Shown here piece by piece: positions 9,610 to 18,784 of a stretch of DNA of 64,000 bases (position 1 is the first letter of the stretch; the number at the start of each line of letters is the position of its first letter). Made by a program: the position numbers and the translations under genes. The stretch covers positions 310,001-374,000 of the forward strand of contig NZ_JARGES010000018.1 of NCBI RefSeq assembly GCF_029210365.1, given 5' to 3'. This DNA comes from Mesorhizobium sp. YIM 152430. Lineage in GTDB: Bacteria; Pseudomonadota; Alphaproteobacteria; Rhizobiales; Rhizobiaceae. The notes below the pieces were generated by a model, which saw only the letters and a program-made list of their open reading frames with translations, was not told where the DNA came from and searched no databases.

Positions 9610-10995
9610 ATGCAAAAGCACATCAAGCCACTCTTCGCTCCTTATGACCCGCATTACGATCCCGTGGTCGATGCGGGGCCGGGAACGAACCGCGACTACG
9701 CGCCGACCTACTGGATCGACACCGCCGGCCGGCCGCCCGAGGACGACGGTCCGGTGATGGGCGATATCGATTGCGACGTCGCCATCGTCGGCTCTGGCTA
9801 CACCGGCCTTTCGGCGGCGATCCACCTGGCGCGGGAACATGGCATCAAGGCCGTCGTTCTCGAGGCCAACCGCGTTGCCTGGGGCTGTTCCACCCGTAAT
9901 GGCGGACAGGCGCAGATGTCGTCGGGTCGGCTGAAGCGCTCGCAATGGATCGATCGCTGGGGCATCGACGTGGCGAAGAAGATGCACGCCGAAGTGGCCG
10001 AGGGTTTCGACCTCTTCCGCTCGCTGATCGCCGAAATCGACTGCGAGCCGCAGGATGGCGGGCATCTCTACATCGCCCACAAGCCATCCGTCATGCCGGC
10101 GCTGCAAAGGGAATCGGACCTGCTCAACGATGTGTTCGGCTATGGGAGCCGGATCGTCTCGCGCGGCGAGGTCCATGCCGATTTCGTCGGTGATGCCGAG
10201 GCGGCCGGCGCGATGTACGAGCCGGACGGGATCAGCATCCACGCCGCCAGGCTTGCCTTCGGCTACCAGAAACTCGCGCGCGATCTGGGCGCGACGATCC
10301 ATCCGTCGAGCCCCGTCTCGGGCTGGGAAACGCAAGGCAAGATGCATCACCTGACGACGCCGGGAGGCACGGTGCGCGCGCGGGCGGTCGGCATCGCGAC
10401 GGCGGGCTACACCAGCCCCGGCCTCAATTCTCTGACCTCGCATCGCCTGATGCCGATCCTGTCGAACTCGATCGTCACCCGCGTGCTGACGCCGGCGGAA
10501 ATCGAAGCCTGCGGACTGAAATCGCGCATTCCGCTGACCGATACGCGCACGCTTCGCCATTATTACCGCTTCCTGCCGGACAACCGCCTCCAGATCGGCA
10601 GCCGCAGCGCGATCACCGGCCGGGATGCGGCGAACCCGAAGCATCTCAAGGTTCTGGTCGACGGCATGGAGCGCAAGTTTCCGGCGCTCGCGGGAATCGA
10701 ACTCGACTATTCGTGGTGGGGCTGGGTCGATGTTAGCCACGACATGATGCCGCGCATCTGCCGGCCCGATCCCAGGCAGTCGATCTTCTACGCGATGGGC
10801 TATGGCGGCAACGGCGTCATGTATTCGGCGCAGGCCGGGCGCCGGCTGGCCCAGATGATCGCCGGCAAAAGCGGCGATCTCGACCTTCCGATCTTCACCT
10901 CGCCGCTGCCCCATCACGGTCTTCTCACACCCTTCCGCCGGCTCGGACAGAGCCTGATGTACCGCTGGTATCACCACAAGGACGAACGCCCATGA
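9610..10995 (+). CDS. tauY: Taurine dehydrogenase large subunit, FAD-dependent oxidoreductase (DAO family)
   Basis: A 461-residue flavoprotein. After a 50-residue N-terminal extension typical of PuuB-like oxidases comes the dinucleotide motif DVAIVGSGYTGLSAAIHLA (GSGYTG at 61-66). Further DAO-family blocks are NRVAWGCSTRNGGQAQMSSGRLK and the C-terminal YAMGYGGNGVMYS. Taurine dehydrogenase removes the amino group of taurine to give sulfoacetaldehyde, ammonium and electrons for the respiratory chain. The stop overlaps the xsc start by 4 bp (ATGA), indicating translational coupling with the enzyme that consumes its product. Confidence 0.85.
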   Translation: MQKHIKPLFAPYDPHYDPVVDAGPGTNRDYAPTYWIDTAGRPPEDDGPVMGDIDCDVAIVGSGYTGLSAAIHLAREHGIKAVVLEANRVAWGCSTRNGGQAQMSSGRLKRSQWIDRWGIDVAKKMHAEVAEGFDLFRSLIAEIDCEPQDGGHLYIAHKPSVMPALQRESDLLNDVFGYGSRIVSRGEVHADFVGDAEAAGAMYEPDGISIHAARLAFGYQKLARDLGATIHPSSPVSGWETQGKMHHLTTPGGTVRARAVGIATAGYTSPGLNSLTSHRLMPILSNSIVTRVLTPAEIEACGLKSRIPLTDTRTLRHYYRFLPDNRLQIGSRSAITGRDAANPKHLKVLVDGMERKFPALAGIELDYSWWGWVDVSHDMMPRICRPDPRQSIFYAMGYGGNGVMYSAQAGRRLAQMIAGKSGDLDLPIFTSPLPHHGLLTPFRRLGQSLMYRWYHHKDERP

Positions 10996-12821
10996 CCGCG
11001 CATATTTCGCCTGCCACACTCGATAATTCGGCCAAGACCGGCCCGATCCGGATGACGACCGAGGAAGCCTTCGTGAAGGTCTTGCAGATGCACGGCATCC
11101 GCCACGCCTTCGGCATCATCGGTTCGGCCATGATGCCGGTTTCCGACCTCTTTCCGAAGGCCGGGGTCACCTTCTGGGACTGCGCCCACGAGACCAATGC
11201 CGCGCTGATCTGCGACGGCTACACCCGCACCACCGGAAAGATGGCGATGGCGATCGCCCAGAACGGACCGGGCGTGACCGGCTTCGTCACCGCGATCAAG
11301 ACCGCCTACTGGAACCACACGCCGATGCTGCTCGTCTCGCCCCAGGCTGCGAACAAGACGATCGGACAGGGCGGCTTCCAGGAGGTCGACCAGATGGCGC
11401 TGTTCGAGGAGATGGTCTGCTATCAGGAGGAGGTGCGCGACGCTTCGCGCATTCCCGAAGTTCTGAACCGCGTCATCGAGAAGGCATGGCGCGGCTCGGC
11501 CCCGGCGCAGATCAACATCCCGCGCGATTACTGGACGCAGGTCATCGAGGTCGAACTGCCGCAGATCGTGCGGCTGGAGCGGCCCGCCGGCGGCGAGAAG
11601 GCGATCGCGGAGGCCGCAAGGCTTTTGTCGGAAGCGAAGTTCCCGGTGATCCTCAACGGCGCCGGCGTCGTCATCGGTGGCGCGATCGAAGCATCCAAGG
11701 CGCTTGCCGAGCGGCTAGACGCGCCGGTCTGCTGCGGCTACCAGCACAATGACGCCTTCCCCGGCAGCCACCCGCTCTCGGTCGGCCCGCTCGGCTATAA
11801 CGGTTCCAAGGCGGCGATGGAACTGATCGCGCAGGCCGACGTCGTGCTCGCGCTCGGCACGCGCCTCAACCCGTTCTCGACCCTGCCGGGTTATGGCATC
11901 GACTATTGGCCGAAGCAGGCGAAGATCATCCAGGTCGACATCAATTCCGACCGGATCGGGCTGACGAAGAAGGTTTCGGTCGGCATCTGCGGCGACGCGA
12001 AGAAGGTTGCCGAGCAGATTCTCGCGCAACTGACGCCGACGGCAGGAGACGCCGGCCGCGGCGAGCGCAAGGCGCAGATTCACCAGCGCAAGTCGGCCTG
12101 GCTGCAGATGCTTTCCTCGCTCGACCATGAGGACGACGATCCGGGCACGGTCTGGAACGAGGAGGCGCGCCAGCGCGACGCTGACCGGATGTCGCCGCGC
12201 CAGGCGTGGCGGGCGATCCAGGCGGCGATGCCGCGCGATGCGATCGTCTCCACCGACATCGGCAACAATTGCGCGATCGGCAACGCCTATCCGTCCTTCG
12301 AGGAGGGCCGCAAGTATCTCGCGCCCGGCATGTTCGGGCCGTGCGGCTACGGCTTCCCGTCGATCGTCGGCGCCAAGATCGGGTGCCCGGACGTGCCGGT
12401 GGTCGGCTTTGCCGGCGACGGCGCATTCGGCATCTCGATGAACGAGATGACCTCGATCGGCCGCGAGGGCTGGCCGGCGATCACCATGGTCATCTTCCGC
12501 AACTACCAATGGGGCGCGGAAAAGCGCAACACGACCCTCTGGTACGACAACAATTTCGTCGGCACCGAGCTCAACCCGAAGCTCTCCTACGCGAAGGTTG
12601 CCGAGGGCTGCGGCCTGAAGGGCGTGACCGTGGCGACGCAGGACGAGTTGACGGCTGCCCTTCGGGAGGCGATCGAGGAGCAGGCAAAGGGCGTGACGAC
12701 CTTCGTCGAAGTCATCCTCAACCAGGAACTCGGCGAGCCCTTCCGCCGCGACGCCATGAAAAAGCCGGTCAAGGTCGCCGGCATCGATCCGGCCGACATG
12801 CGCGAACAGGCGCCGGTTTGA
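10992..12821 (+). CDS. xsc: Sulfoacetaldehyde acetyltransferase
   Basis: A 609-residue thiamine diphosphate enzyme of the acetolactate synthase superfamily. It shows the N-terminal TPP-PYR domain (GIIGSAMMPVSDLFPKAG, then the catalytic-region CAHETNAALICDGYTRTTG). The TPP-PP motif GDGAFGISMNEMTSIG...NYQWG lies near residues 475-510. It converts sulfoacetaldehyde plus phosphate into acetyl phosphate and sulfite, the desulfonation step of taurine catabolism. Length and order (tauXY before, sulfite/sulfate exporter and pta after) match known pathways. Confidence 0.95.
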   Translation: MTAHISPATLDNSAKTGPIRMTTEEAFVKVLQMHGIRHAFGIIGSAMMPVSDLFPKAGVTFWDCAHETNAALICDGYTRTTGKMAMAIAQNGPGVTGFVTAIKTAYWNHTPMLLVSPQAANKTIGQGGFQEVDQMALFEEMVCYQEEVRDASRIPEVLNRVIEKAWRGSAPAQINIPRDYWTQVIEVELPQIVRLERPAGGEKAIAEAARLLSEAKFPVILNGAGVVIGGAIEASKALAERLDAPVCCGYQHNDAFPGSHPLSVGPLGYNGSKAAMELIAQADVVLALGTRLNPFSTLPGYGIDYWPKQAKIIQVDINSDRIGLTKKVSVGICGDAKKVAEQILAQLTPTAGDAGRGERKAQIHQRKSAWLQMLSSLDHEDDDPGTVWNEEARQRDADRMSPRQAWRAIQAAMPRDAIVSTDIGNNCAIGNAYPSFEEGRKYLAPGMFGPCGYGFPSIVGAKIGCPDVPVVGFAGDGAFGISMNEMTSIGREGWPAITMVIFRNYQWGAEKRNTTLWYDNNFVGTELNPKLSYAKVAEGCGLKGVTVATQDELTAALREAIEEQAKGVTTFVEVILNQELGEPFRRDAMKKPVKVAGIDPADMREQAPV

Positions 12822-12831
12822 CGCACCGAGA

Positions 12832-12856
12832 CGGGGCGGGCGCAATGCTCGCCCCG
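12832..12856 (+). terminator. GC-rich hairpin between xsc and tauZ
   Basis: CGGGGCGGGC at 12832-12841 and GCTCGCCCCG at 12847-12856 form a 10-bp stem with one mismatch and a 5-nt loop. There is no T-run, and tauZ follows 26 bp later, so readthrough is expected. Confidence 0.5.
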
Positions 12857-12882
12857 AAACCTCCCTTCCGGACAAATACACG

Positions 12883-13914
12883 ATGACCGACATGCCGTCC
12901 GAATCCCCGACCGCGATGACCCGGTTCGCCGCCCCGGCCCTGCGGCTTGCGCCGGGCGTCGCCGTCTGCGCGACCGTGGCGCTTGCCGCGCAGTTCCTGT
13001 CGGACCATTACGGCGCGCCGGCCATGCTGATGGCGCTGCTGATCGGCATCGCCTTTCATTTCATGGCTGAGGAAGGGCGGGCGGTGCCCGGCATCGCCTT
13101 CACCTCGCGAACGGTCCTGCGGCTCGGCGTCGCTCTGCTCGGCGTGCGCATGAGCGCGGAGCTTCTGGTCGGCATCGGGCCGGCGACAATCGGCCTCATC
13201 GTCGCCGCCGTCGCCGCCACCATCCTGTTCGGCCTTGCCGGCGCGAAGCTTCTCGGTCGTGGCTGGCGGCTGGCGCTTTTGACCGGCGGCTCTGTCGCTA
13301 TATGCGGCGCGTCGGCGGCGATGGCGATCGCGGCCGTTCTGCCCCGCAACGAGCATTCGGAGCGCAATCTGATCTTCACCGTGATCGGCGTCACGGTCCT
13401 CTCCACCGTCGCCATGATTGCCTATCCGATCGTCGTCGCGGCCTTCGGCATGGACGACCGCGCCGCCGGCATCTTCATCGGCGCCACCATCCACGACGTT
13501 GCGCAGGTCGTCGGCGCCGGCTTCTCGATTTCGGAAGAGGCGGGCGAGACGGCGACGCTCGTCAAGTTGGTGCGGGTGACGCTGCTGGCCCCGGTCGTGC
13601 TCATCTTTTCGCTGGCGCTGCGCAATGTCGGACCGGTTGAGCCGGGGGCGAGGCGCCCGCCGCTCGTGCCGGGATTCGTCGTTGGTTTCGTCGCGCTGGC
13701 CGCGATCAACTCGACCGGGCTCGTGCCGGCTGCCTTGTCCGCGCTTCTGGTCGACGTCTCGCGCTGGGCGCTTCTGTTCGGCATTGCCGCCGTGGGCATG
13801 AAGACATCGATGAAGAGCATCAGGGACGTCGGTGCGACCGCGATCGTCCTGATCATAGCGGAGACGGTCTTCATCGCCTTGTTCGTCATCGGCGGAATGC
13901 AAATCATCGGGTGA
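12883..13914 (+). CDS. tauZ: YeiH/UPF0324-family putative sulfate/sulfite exporter
   Basis: A 343-residue protein with about ten hydrophobic helices. It has the UPF0324 signature blocks RTVLRLGVALLGVRMSAELL, GGSVAICGASAAMAIAAV and the ATIHDVAQVVGAGF loop. In sulfonate degradation clusters this family (TauZ/SuyZ) is the proposed exporter of the sulfur oxyanion freed by Xsc. Its place between xsc and pta supports that. The family's transport activity is inferred from clusters rather than proven. Confidence 0.85.
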   Translation: MTDMPSESPTAMTRFAAPALRLAPGVAVCATVALAAQFLSDHYGAPAMLMALLIGIAFHFMAEEGRAVPGIAFTSRTVLRLGVALLGVRMSAELLVGIGPATIGLIVAAVAATILFGLAGAKLLGRGWRLALLTGGSVAICGASAAMAIAAVLPRNEHSERNLIFTVIGVTVLSTVAMIAYPIVVAAFGMDDRAAGIFIGATIHDVAQVVGAGFSISEEAGETATLVKLVRVTLLAPVVLIFSLALRNVGPVEPGARRPPLVPGFVVGFVALAAINSTGLVPAALSALLVDVSRWALLFGIAAVGMKTSMKSIRDVGATAIVLIIAETVFIALFVIGGMQIIG

Positions 13915-13924
13915 GGAGACTTCC

Positions 13925-14965
13925 ATGAAACCGCTCGACCGTCTGATCGAAAAGGCAAAGGCCGCGCCGCGTCACATCGTGCTGGCGGAAGGGACGGACC
14001 CGCGCGTGCTCGATGCAGCCGTTAGGGCGGCGTCGGATGGCATCGCGCTGCCGATCCTGGTCGGCGACCGCGCGGCGATCGAAGCCGGGCTGCGCGAGCG
14101 GGGCGCCAATACGGGGCGGTTTCGGCTGGAAGACCCCGCTGCATCGTCCATGCGCGATCGGTTTGCGAGCCGCTATCTCGACCTTCGCAAAGCCAAAGGC
14201 GCGAGCGAGGCGGACGCGGTCGCGGCCATTACCGATCCGATGGGGTTCGCCGCGATGATGGTGCGCGAGGGCGAGGCGGACGGCATGGTCGGCGGCGCAG
14301 TCGCGACCACGGCGCATACGGTGCGCACCGCGCTCCGGATCATCGGCCGCGCGGACGACGCAAAGCTGGTTTCGAGCTTCTTCCTGATGATGCTGTGCGG
14401 GCCGGAGCACAAGAAGAAGGGCGCGTTCCTGTTCGCCGATTGCGGCCTCGTGGTCGATCCCGACGCCGATGAACTCGCCGAGATCGCGCTGACCTCGGCG
14501 CGCTCCTGCCGGTCGCTGACGGGCGTGGAGCCGCGTGTCGCGATGCTTTCCTTCTCGACCATGGGCAGTGCCAGCCATGCGCGCATCGACAAGGTGGTGC
14601 AGGCGGCGGCGAAGGTGCGCGCCGCCGATCCCGCGCTTGCCGTCGACGGTGAACTCCAGTTCGACGCCGCCTTCGTGCCGATGGTCAACGAAGCCAAGGC
14701 GCCGGGCTCGGCGACGCGCGGCGAGGCCAATGTCTTTGTCTTCCCGAACCTGGAAGCTGGCAATATCGGCTACAAGATCGCCCAGCGGATCGGCGGGGCA
14801 GTGGCGATCGGCCCTGTGCTGCAAGGACTGGCAAAGCCTGCCAACGACCTCTCGCGCGGCTGCGACGCCAACGACGTCCACGCCATGATCGCGATCACCA
14901 CCGTCCAGGCGGCTGAGGCTCAGATGGCGAGCCGCTCGACGCCCGTCATGCTTGCCGACGCATAG
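13925..14965 (+). CDS. pta: Phosphate acetyltransferase
   Basis: A 346-residue PTA_PTB-family enzyme recognised by HIVLAEGTDPRVLDAA near the N-terminus, DPMGFAAMMVREGEADGMVGGA in the middle and the C-terminal NVFVFPNLEAGNIGYKIAQRIGGA and GPVLQGLAKPANDLSRGC. It converts the acetyl phosphate made by Xsc into acetyl-CoA. It is the short Pta type without the long N-terminal regulatory domain. It starts 10 bp after tauZ. Its last 46 bp overlap the 3' end of the convergent racemase gene. Confidence 0.93.
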   Translation: MKPLDRLIEKAKAAPRHIVLAEGTDPRVLDAAVRAASDGIALPILVGDRAAIEAGLRERGANTGRFRLEDPAASSMRDRFASRYLDLRKAKGASEADAVAAITDPMGFAAMMVREGEADGMVGGAVATTAHTVRTALRIIGRADDAKLVSSFFLMMLCGPEHKKKGAFLFADCGLVVDPDADELAEIALTSARSCRSLTGVEPRVAMLSFSTMGSASHARIDKVVQAAAKVRAADPALAVDGELQFDAAFVPMVNEAKAPGSATRGEANVFVFPNLEAGNIGYKIAQRIGGAVAIGPVLQGLAKPANDLSRGCDANDVHAMIAITTVQAAEAQMASRSTPVMLADA

Positions 14966-15630
14966 AGGCCCTGCCGCGAGGTCGTCACGCCCATTCGCAC
15001 CAGCGTTGCCGCAAGTCCGACTGCGCTCGCGATGCCGTCGATGACGGGCACGTTGAAACGGCGTTCCAGTCGTGCGGCAAGGTCGGCCATGCCGGCGCAG
15101 CCGAGCACGACCGCCTCGGCGCCGTCCTGGACGATGGCCCGCTCGACCGTCGCTTCGAGCCGCGCGAGCGTTTCGCCTGAGGCATGTTCGAGTTGAAGGA
15201 CCGGAATGTCGGTCGCCAGGATCGACGCGCATTTGCGCGACAGGCCGTGCGTTTCCAGATTGTTGCGCAGGATCGGCACCGAGCGCGACAGGGTCGTGAC
15301 GATGGAGAAGCGGTGCGCGACGAGCGAGGCGGCGTGGCAGGCGGCCTCGCCGATGCCGATGACCGGCATGTCGGTGACGCAGCGCGCGGCATCGAGGCCG
15401 GTGTCGTCGAAACAGGCGATGATGAAAGCGTCGGCGGGCGTGGAGGCGACAAGCGTAAGAAGGCCCGGAACGGCGGCTGCGCCGTCGACGACGCCCTGGA
15501 TCGAGGGCGGGCCGTCGCTGTTCGTCAGGCCGATGATCGCCACGTCCGGTCCCGCGACGCGGCGTGCCGCAGCGGCGATGACGTCGCTCATCGTGCGCGT
15601 CGAGTTCGGATTGACGACCGCGATCCGCAT
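14920..15630 (-). CDS. Aspartate/glutamate/hydantoin racemase family protein
   Basis: A 236-residue member of the Asp/Glu/hydantoin racemase superfamily. The N-terminus RIAVVNPNST is the classic HyuE/DcsC start. The two catalytic cysteines expected for cofactor-independent 1,1-proton transfer are present as ACFDD (Cys73) and LGCAGM (Cys178). The ATG at 15630 is used because residues upstream of it are arginine-rich and unconserved. It is the last gene of a minus-strand unit with a flavin reductase-like gene and a GntR regulator, and it converges on pta with a 46-bp overlap. The substrate is probably a chiral ring-opened or cyclic amide handled by the adjacent amidohydrolases. Confidence 0.85.
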   Translation of the reverse strand: MRIAVVNPNSTRTMSDVIAAAARRVAGPDVAIIGLTNSDGPPSIQGVVDGAAAVPGLLTLVASTPADAFIIACFDDTGLDAARCVTDMPVIGIGEAACHAASLVAHRFSIVTTLSRSVPILRNNLETHGLSRKCASILATDIPVLQLEHASGETLARLEATVERAIVQDGAEAVVLGCAGMADLAARLERRFNVPVIDGIASAVGLAATLVRMGVTTSRQGLYASASMTGVERLAI

Positions 15631-15635
15631 GGCCG

Positions 15636-16316
15636 TCAGCCGGCGGCGCGGGCGAGCGGACGCTTGGCCGCAGCCCACTGGTCGACCGACATGGTCGGCA
15701 GGTCGAACTGGTCGCGCGTCGTCGAATAGCCGTGACCGCCCATGCGGCCGATGGCATCGAGCGCGAGCTGGTCGACATAGAAGCGTTCCTGGTCGACGAG
15801 GTCGGTGCGGATGTGCATGTTAATCACTTCGCCGAGCACGATTTCGCGCGACCGGCCGAGGCCGAGCGACACGTAGCGCCGGCATTCGAGCGCGACCGGC
15901 GCCTGAAGGATATAGGGACAGGCGACCATTTCGCCGGGCGCGGCCGTCAGCCCCGCTTCCGCGAGTTCGTCGATGTGGGAGGCGAACGGCACGGCGCAGA
16001 CATTCATCGCGTCGACCATGGCGTGGTCCACGATGTTGACCGTGAATTCCTCGGTCAGGCGGATGTTTTGCGTCGTGTCCTTGAACGACATGTCGGCATG
16101 GTTCTCGACGCCGAGCGCGAGGATTGCCGGGTCGGCCGAGAGGCAGTTGAAGAAGGAATAGGGCGCGGCGTTGAGGGTGCCGTCCGGATGGCGCGTGGTG
16201 ACGAGCGCGATCGGACGCGGCACGACGGTGCCGATCAGGAGCTTGTAGCGCTCGCGCGGGGTGATGGCGGAAAAATCGATCGCGACATGGGTCTGGTCGG
16301 CGGTGCGGTCGGGCAT
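15636..16316 (-). CDS. Flavin reductase-like (FMN-binding split barrel) protein
   Basis: A 226-residue protein of the flavin reductase-like domain family. Characteristic blocks are RYKLLIGTVVPRPIALVTT, AAPYSFFNCLSADPAILALG, KDTTQNIRLTEEFTVNIVD and GEVINMHIRTDLVD. Such proteins bind FMN and either supply reduced flavin to a monooxygenase or act on their own. No partner monooxygenase is visible nearby. It starts 14 bp after the gntR stop and ends 5 bp before the racemase start, so the three are one operon. The start at 16316 gives the usual short N-terminus, because the frame stays open further upstream within gntR. Confidence 0.85.
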   Translation of the reverse strand: MPDRTADQTHVAIDFSAITPRERYKLLIGTVVPRPIALVTTRHPDGTLNAAPYSFFNCLSADPAILALGVENHADMSFKDTTQNIRLTEEFTVNIVDHAMVDAMNVCAVPFASHIDELAEAGLTAAPGEMVACPYILQAPVALECRRYVSLGLGRSREIVLGEVINMHIRTDLVDQERFYVDQLALDAIGRMGGHGYSTTRDQFDLPTMSVDQWAAAKRPLARAAG

Positions 16317-16330
16317 GTCGGTTCCTTTTC

Positions 16331-17065
16331 TCAGGCCGTGCGGGCGTATTCGCTGAGGATCGAGCGGATGTCGGGCGCATCGCCGGGATCGCGGATCTGC
16401 GCGCGCTCCTGCACGGCGCCCAGGTGATGCTCCATCACATGCATCGCCGTCTCGGGGTCGCCCTTGCGCAGCGCGTCGATGAGCTGGAGGTGTTCGTCGA
16501 CGCCGCATTTGCCCGAATGGGGGCGACTGTAGAGCGCCAGGATGAGCGAGCAGCGCGAGACGATCTCGCTGACATAGCGCACCAGAGGTTTCGACCCGGT
16601 GAGTTCGGCAAGCAGGATGTGGAATTCGCCCGCAAGCCGCATCGAGAGCGGCCCGGACGTATCCATGGCCTTTTCCTCCTCGGCGACATGCGCCTCGAGT
16701 TCGGCAAGTTCGCTTTCGGTGATGCTGCGGCAGAGCCGCCCGACGACCTCGCGCTCGAGACAGCGGCGCAGGGAGAAGATGTCGAGCGCTTCTTCCAGCG
16801 TCGGCTCGGCGACGGCGGCGCCGCGATTGGGGCGGATATCGACAAGCCCCTCCGCGTTCAATCGCACAAGCGCGTTGCGCACGCTGGTGCGGCTCACGCC
16901 GAACTGATCGCCGATCGCATCCTCCGGCAGCTTCATGCCGGGAAGCAGCGCCTGCTCGATGATCGCGCGGCGCAGCGAATAATAGATCGCATCGCTTCGG
17001 GTTGCCTGGGTGTCCAACGGTCTTCCTCCCGCATCCAATGCGCTGAAAAATATGCGTGAATCCAA
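16331..17065 (-). CDS. GntR-family (FadR subgroup, FCD domain) transcriptional regulator
   Basis: A 244-residue regulator with a GntR winged helix at about residues 22-88 (LPEDAIGDQFGVSRTSVRNALVRLNAEGLVDIRPNRG), followed by a helical FCD effector domain (95-225, with REFHILLAELTG-type metal-site histidines). It is divergent from the ABC transporter/amidohydrolase operon and first in a minus-strand operon. Palindromes with a GTATAC core in the 144-bp intergenic region fit FadR-type operators. It is therefore the likely local repressor of both arms and itself. Confidence 0.88.
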   Translation of the reverse strand: MDSRIFFSALDAGGRPLDTQATRSDAIYYSLRRAIIEQALLPGMKLPEDAIGDQFGVSRTSVRNALVRLNAEGLVDIRPNRGAAVAEPTLEEALDIFSLRRCLEREVVGRLCRSITESELAELEAHVAEEEKAMDTSGPLSMRLAGEFHILLAELTGSKPLVRYVSEIVSRCSLILALYSRPHSGKCGVDEHLQLIDALRKGDPETAMHVMEHHLGAVQERAQIRDPGDAPDIRSILSEYARTA

Positions 17066-17076
17066 AAGATGTCAAG

Positions 17077-17124
17077 ATCGTATACGATACTATTGTAAAT
17101 TGGATACGAATTATGTATACGTAA
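17077..17124. promoter_or_regulatory. Paired GTATAC-core palindromes, putative GntR operators
   Basis: A perfect 12-bp palindrome ATCGTATACGAT at 17077-17088 lies 11 bp upstream of the gntR start. A second near-palindrome, TTATGTATACGTAA, is at 17111-17124. Both share the GTATAC core. FadR-type GntR proteins bind short palindromes of TNGTNNNACNA type, which these resemble. The surrounding sequence is AT-rich, so promoters in both directions probably overlap the sites. Confidence 0.65.
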
Positions 17125-17209
17125 TGGGAACAAGGGCCAACCGCGCGACAGATGCGGCCATCGAGAAGCCCTCAGGAACCGCAAAGTCAGTCCGAACAGA
17201 GGAACTTCG

Positions 17210-18769
17210 ATGACCAGGACCAGGATTTTCGCAGGCGCCCTGGCAGCCTGCCTGCTTTCAACCGCCGCATCGGCCGAGACGCTTCGCTGGGGCGCGAACC
17301 GCGACATCTTCTCGCTCGACCCCTATTCCTACGGCGACAGCTTCACCATCAACGTGCTGAATCACGTCTATGAAGGGCTGGTGCGCTACAATCGCGACCT
17401 GAAGATCGAGCCGGCGCTCGCGACCTCGTGGGAAACGGTTTCGGACAGCGTCTGGCGCTTCAAGCTGCGCCAGGGGGTGACGTTCCACAACGGCAACCCG
17501 TTCAACGCAGACGACGTGATCGCCTCGCTGAAGCGCGTCAGCGACGAGACCTCGCCATTGAAGGGCAACCTGCCCGCCTACAAGGGCGTGACCAAAGTGG
17601 ACGACTACACGGTCGACATCGAACTGACCGGCGCCTATCCGCTGCTGCTCAACGACCTGACCAACATCCACATCTTCGATGCCGAATGGCTGGTGGAAAA
17701 CAATGCGGAAAAGCCGACCGACGTCGGATCGAACATCGAGGGCTACGCGACTCACAACGCCAACGGCACCGGCCCCTTCGTGCTCGAATCGCGCCAGCCG
17801 GACGCGCGCACCATCTTCGTCGTCAACGAGGACTGGTGGGACGAGCCGCAGCATAATCTGACCCGCATCGAATTCATGCCGATCACCTCCGCCGCGACCC
17901 GCGTCGCAGCCCTTCTGTCGGGCGAAGTCGATTTCGTCGACGACACGCCGGTTCAGGACCTGCCACGTCTGGAAGCTTCGCCAGACGTCAAGCTCCTCGA
18001 GCGCACCGACATCCGCTCGATCATGCTCGGCATGAACCGGCAACCGGAACTCGTCGGCGGCGGCGAGAACCCGCTCAACGAATTGAAGGTGCGCCAGGCG
18101 ATGCAGGCGGCGATCGACCTCGACCTCCTGAAGGAGCGCGTGATGCGCGGCAAGTCGCGCGTCGCCGGCACGGTCGTCGCCCCCGAAATTCCCGGCTGGT
18201 CCGAAGCGCTCGACGTCGCCGCCACCCATGACGCGGAAAAGGCGAAGGCCCTGCTCGAGGAAGCAGGCTATCCCAACGGCTTCGAGTTCGCTTTCGTCTG
18301 CGCCAATGACCGTTACGTCAACGAGGAGCAGGTCTGCCAGGCCATCGCCTCGATGTGGGCGCGCATCGGGCTCAAGCCGAAACTCGACATCGGCCCGCGC
18401 TCGGTCCAGACGCCGAAATTCACTTCCGGCAAGACCGACGTCTATTCGATCGGCTGGGCGACGGAACCGATGCTCGATTCCTATTCGATCCTGCTGCAGA
18501 TCATGCATTCAAAGACGGGTACGGCCGGCGTCTTCAACTGGGGCGGCTGGTCCTATCCCGAGCTCGATGCGCTAGTCGACCAGGCCGGCAACGAACTCGA
18601 CCGCGAAAAGCGTCTCGACCTCCAGATGCAGGCCCTGCAGATGGTCAAGGACGAGGTGCTGATGATCCCGCTGCACCAGCAGCCCATGGCGTGGGCGACG
18701 GCCGCCGATGTCGAGGAGATGCCCCAGTTCGCCGACAACAAGCCGCGGCTGTGGTACGTTCGCAGATAG
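17210..18769 (+). CDS. ABC transporter substrate-binding protein (DppA/OppA family 5)
   Basis: A 519-residue periplasmic solute-binding protein. Residues 1-22 form a signal peptide ending AASA before ETLRWG. The SBP_bac_5 signature LNHVYEGLVRYNRDLKIEPALATSWE is followed by WRFKLRQGVTFHNGNPFNADDV. It lies alone ahead of a strong hairpin, then its permeases, two amidohydrolases and two ATPases, so it defines the import specificity of a catabolic operon. Family 5 proteins bind peptides, nickel, opines and many small amides. The actual ligand cannot be told from sequence. Confidence 0.9.
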   Translation: MTRTRIFAGALAACLLSTAASAETLRWGANRDIFSLDPYSYGDSFTINVLNHVYEGLVRYNRDLKIEPALATSWETVSDSVWRFKLRQGVTFHNGNPFNADDVIASLKRVSDETSPLKGNLPAYKGVTKVDDYTVDIELTGAYPLLLNDLTNIHIFDAEWLVENNAEKPTDVGSNIEGYATHNANGTGPFVLESRQPDARTIFVVNEDWWDEPQHNLTRIEFMPITSAATRVAALLSGEVDFVDDTPVQDLPRLEASPDVKLLERTDIRSIMLGMNRQPELVGGGENPLNELKVRQAMQAAIDLDLLKERVMRGKSRVAGTVVAPEIPGWSEALDVAATHDAEKAKALLEEAGYPNGFEFAFVCANDRYVNEEQVCQAIASMWARIGLKPKLDIGPRSVQTPKFTSGKTDVYSIGWATEPMLDSYSILLQIMHSKTGTAGVFNWGGWSYPELDALVDQAGNELDREKRLDLQMQALQMVKDEVLMIPLHQQPMAWATAADVEEMPQFADNKPRLWYVRR

Positions 18770-18784
18770 AATGGCAGGCACGTC

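Noticed and set aside
8905-11019. A 704-codon minus-strand frame opposite tauM-tauX-tauY
   Set aside because: It spans three convincing plus-strand genes, has no family motifs, and is an antisense artefact of codon bias.
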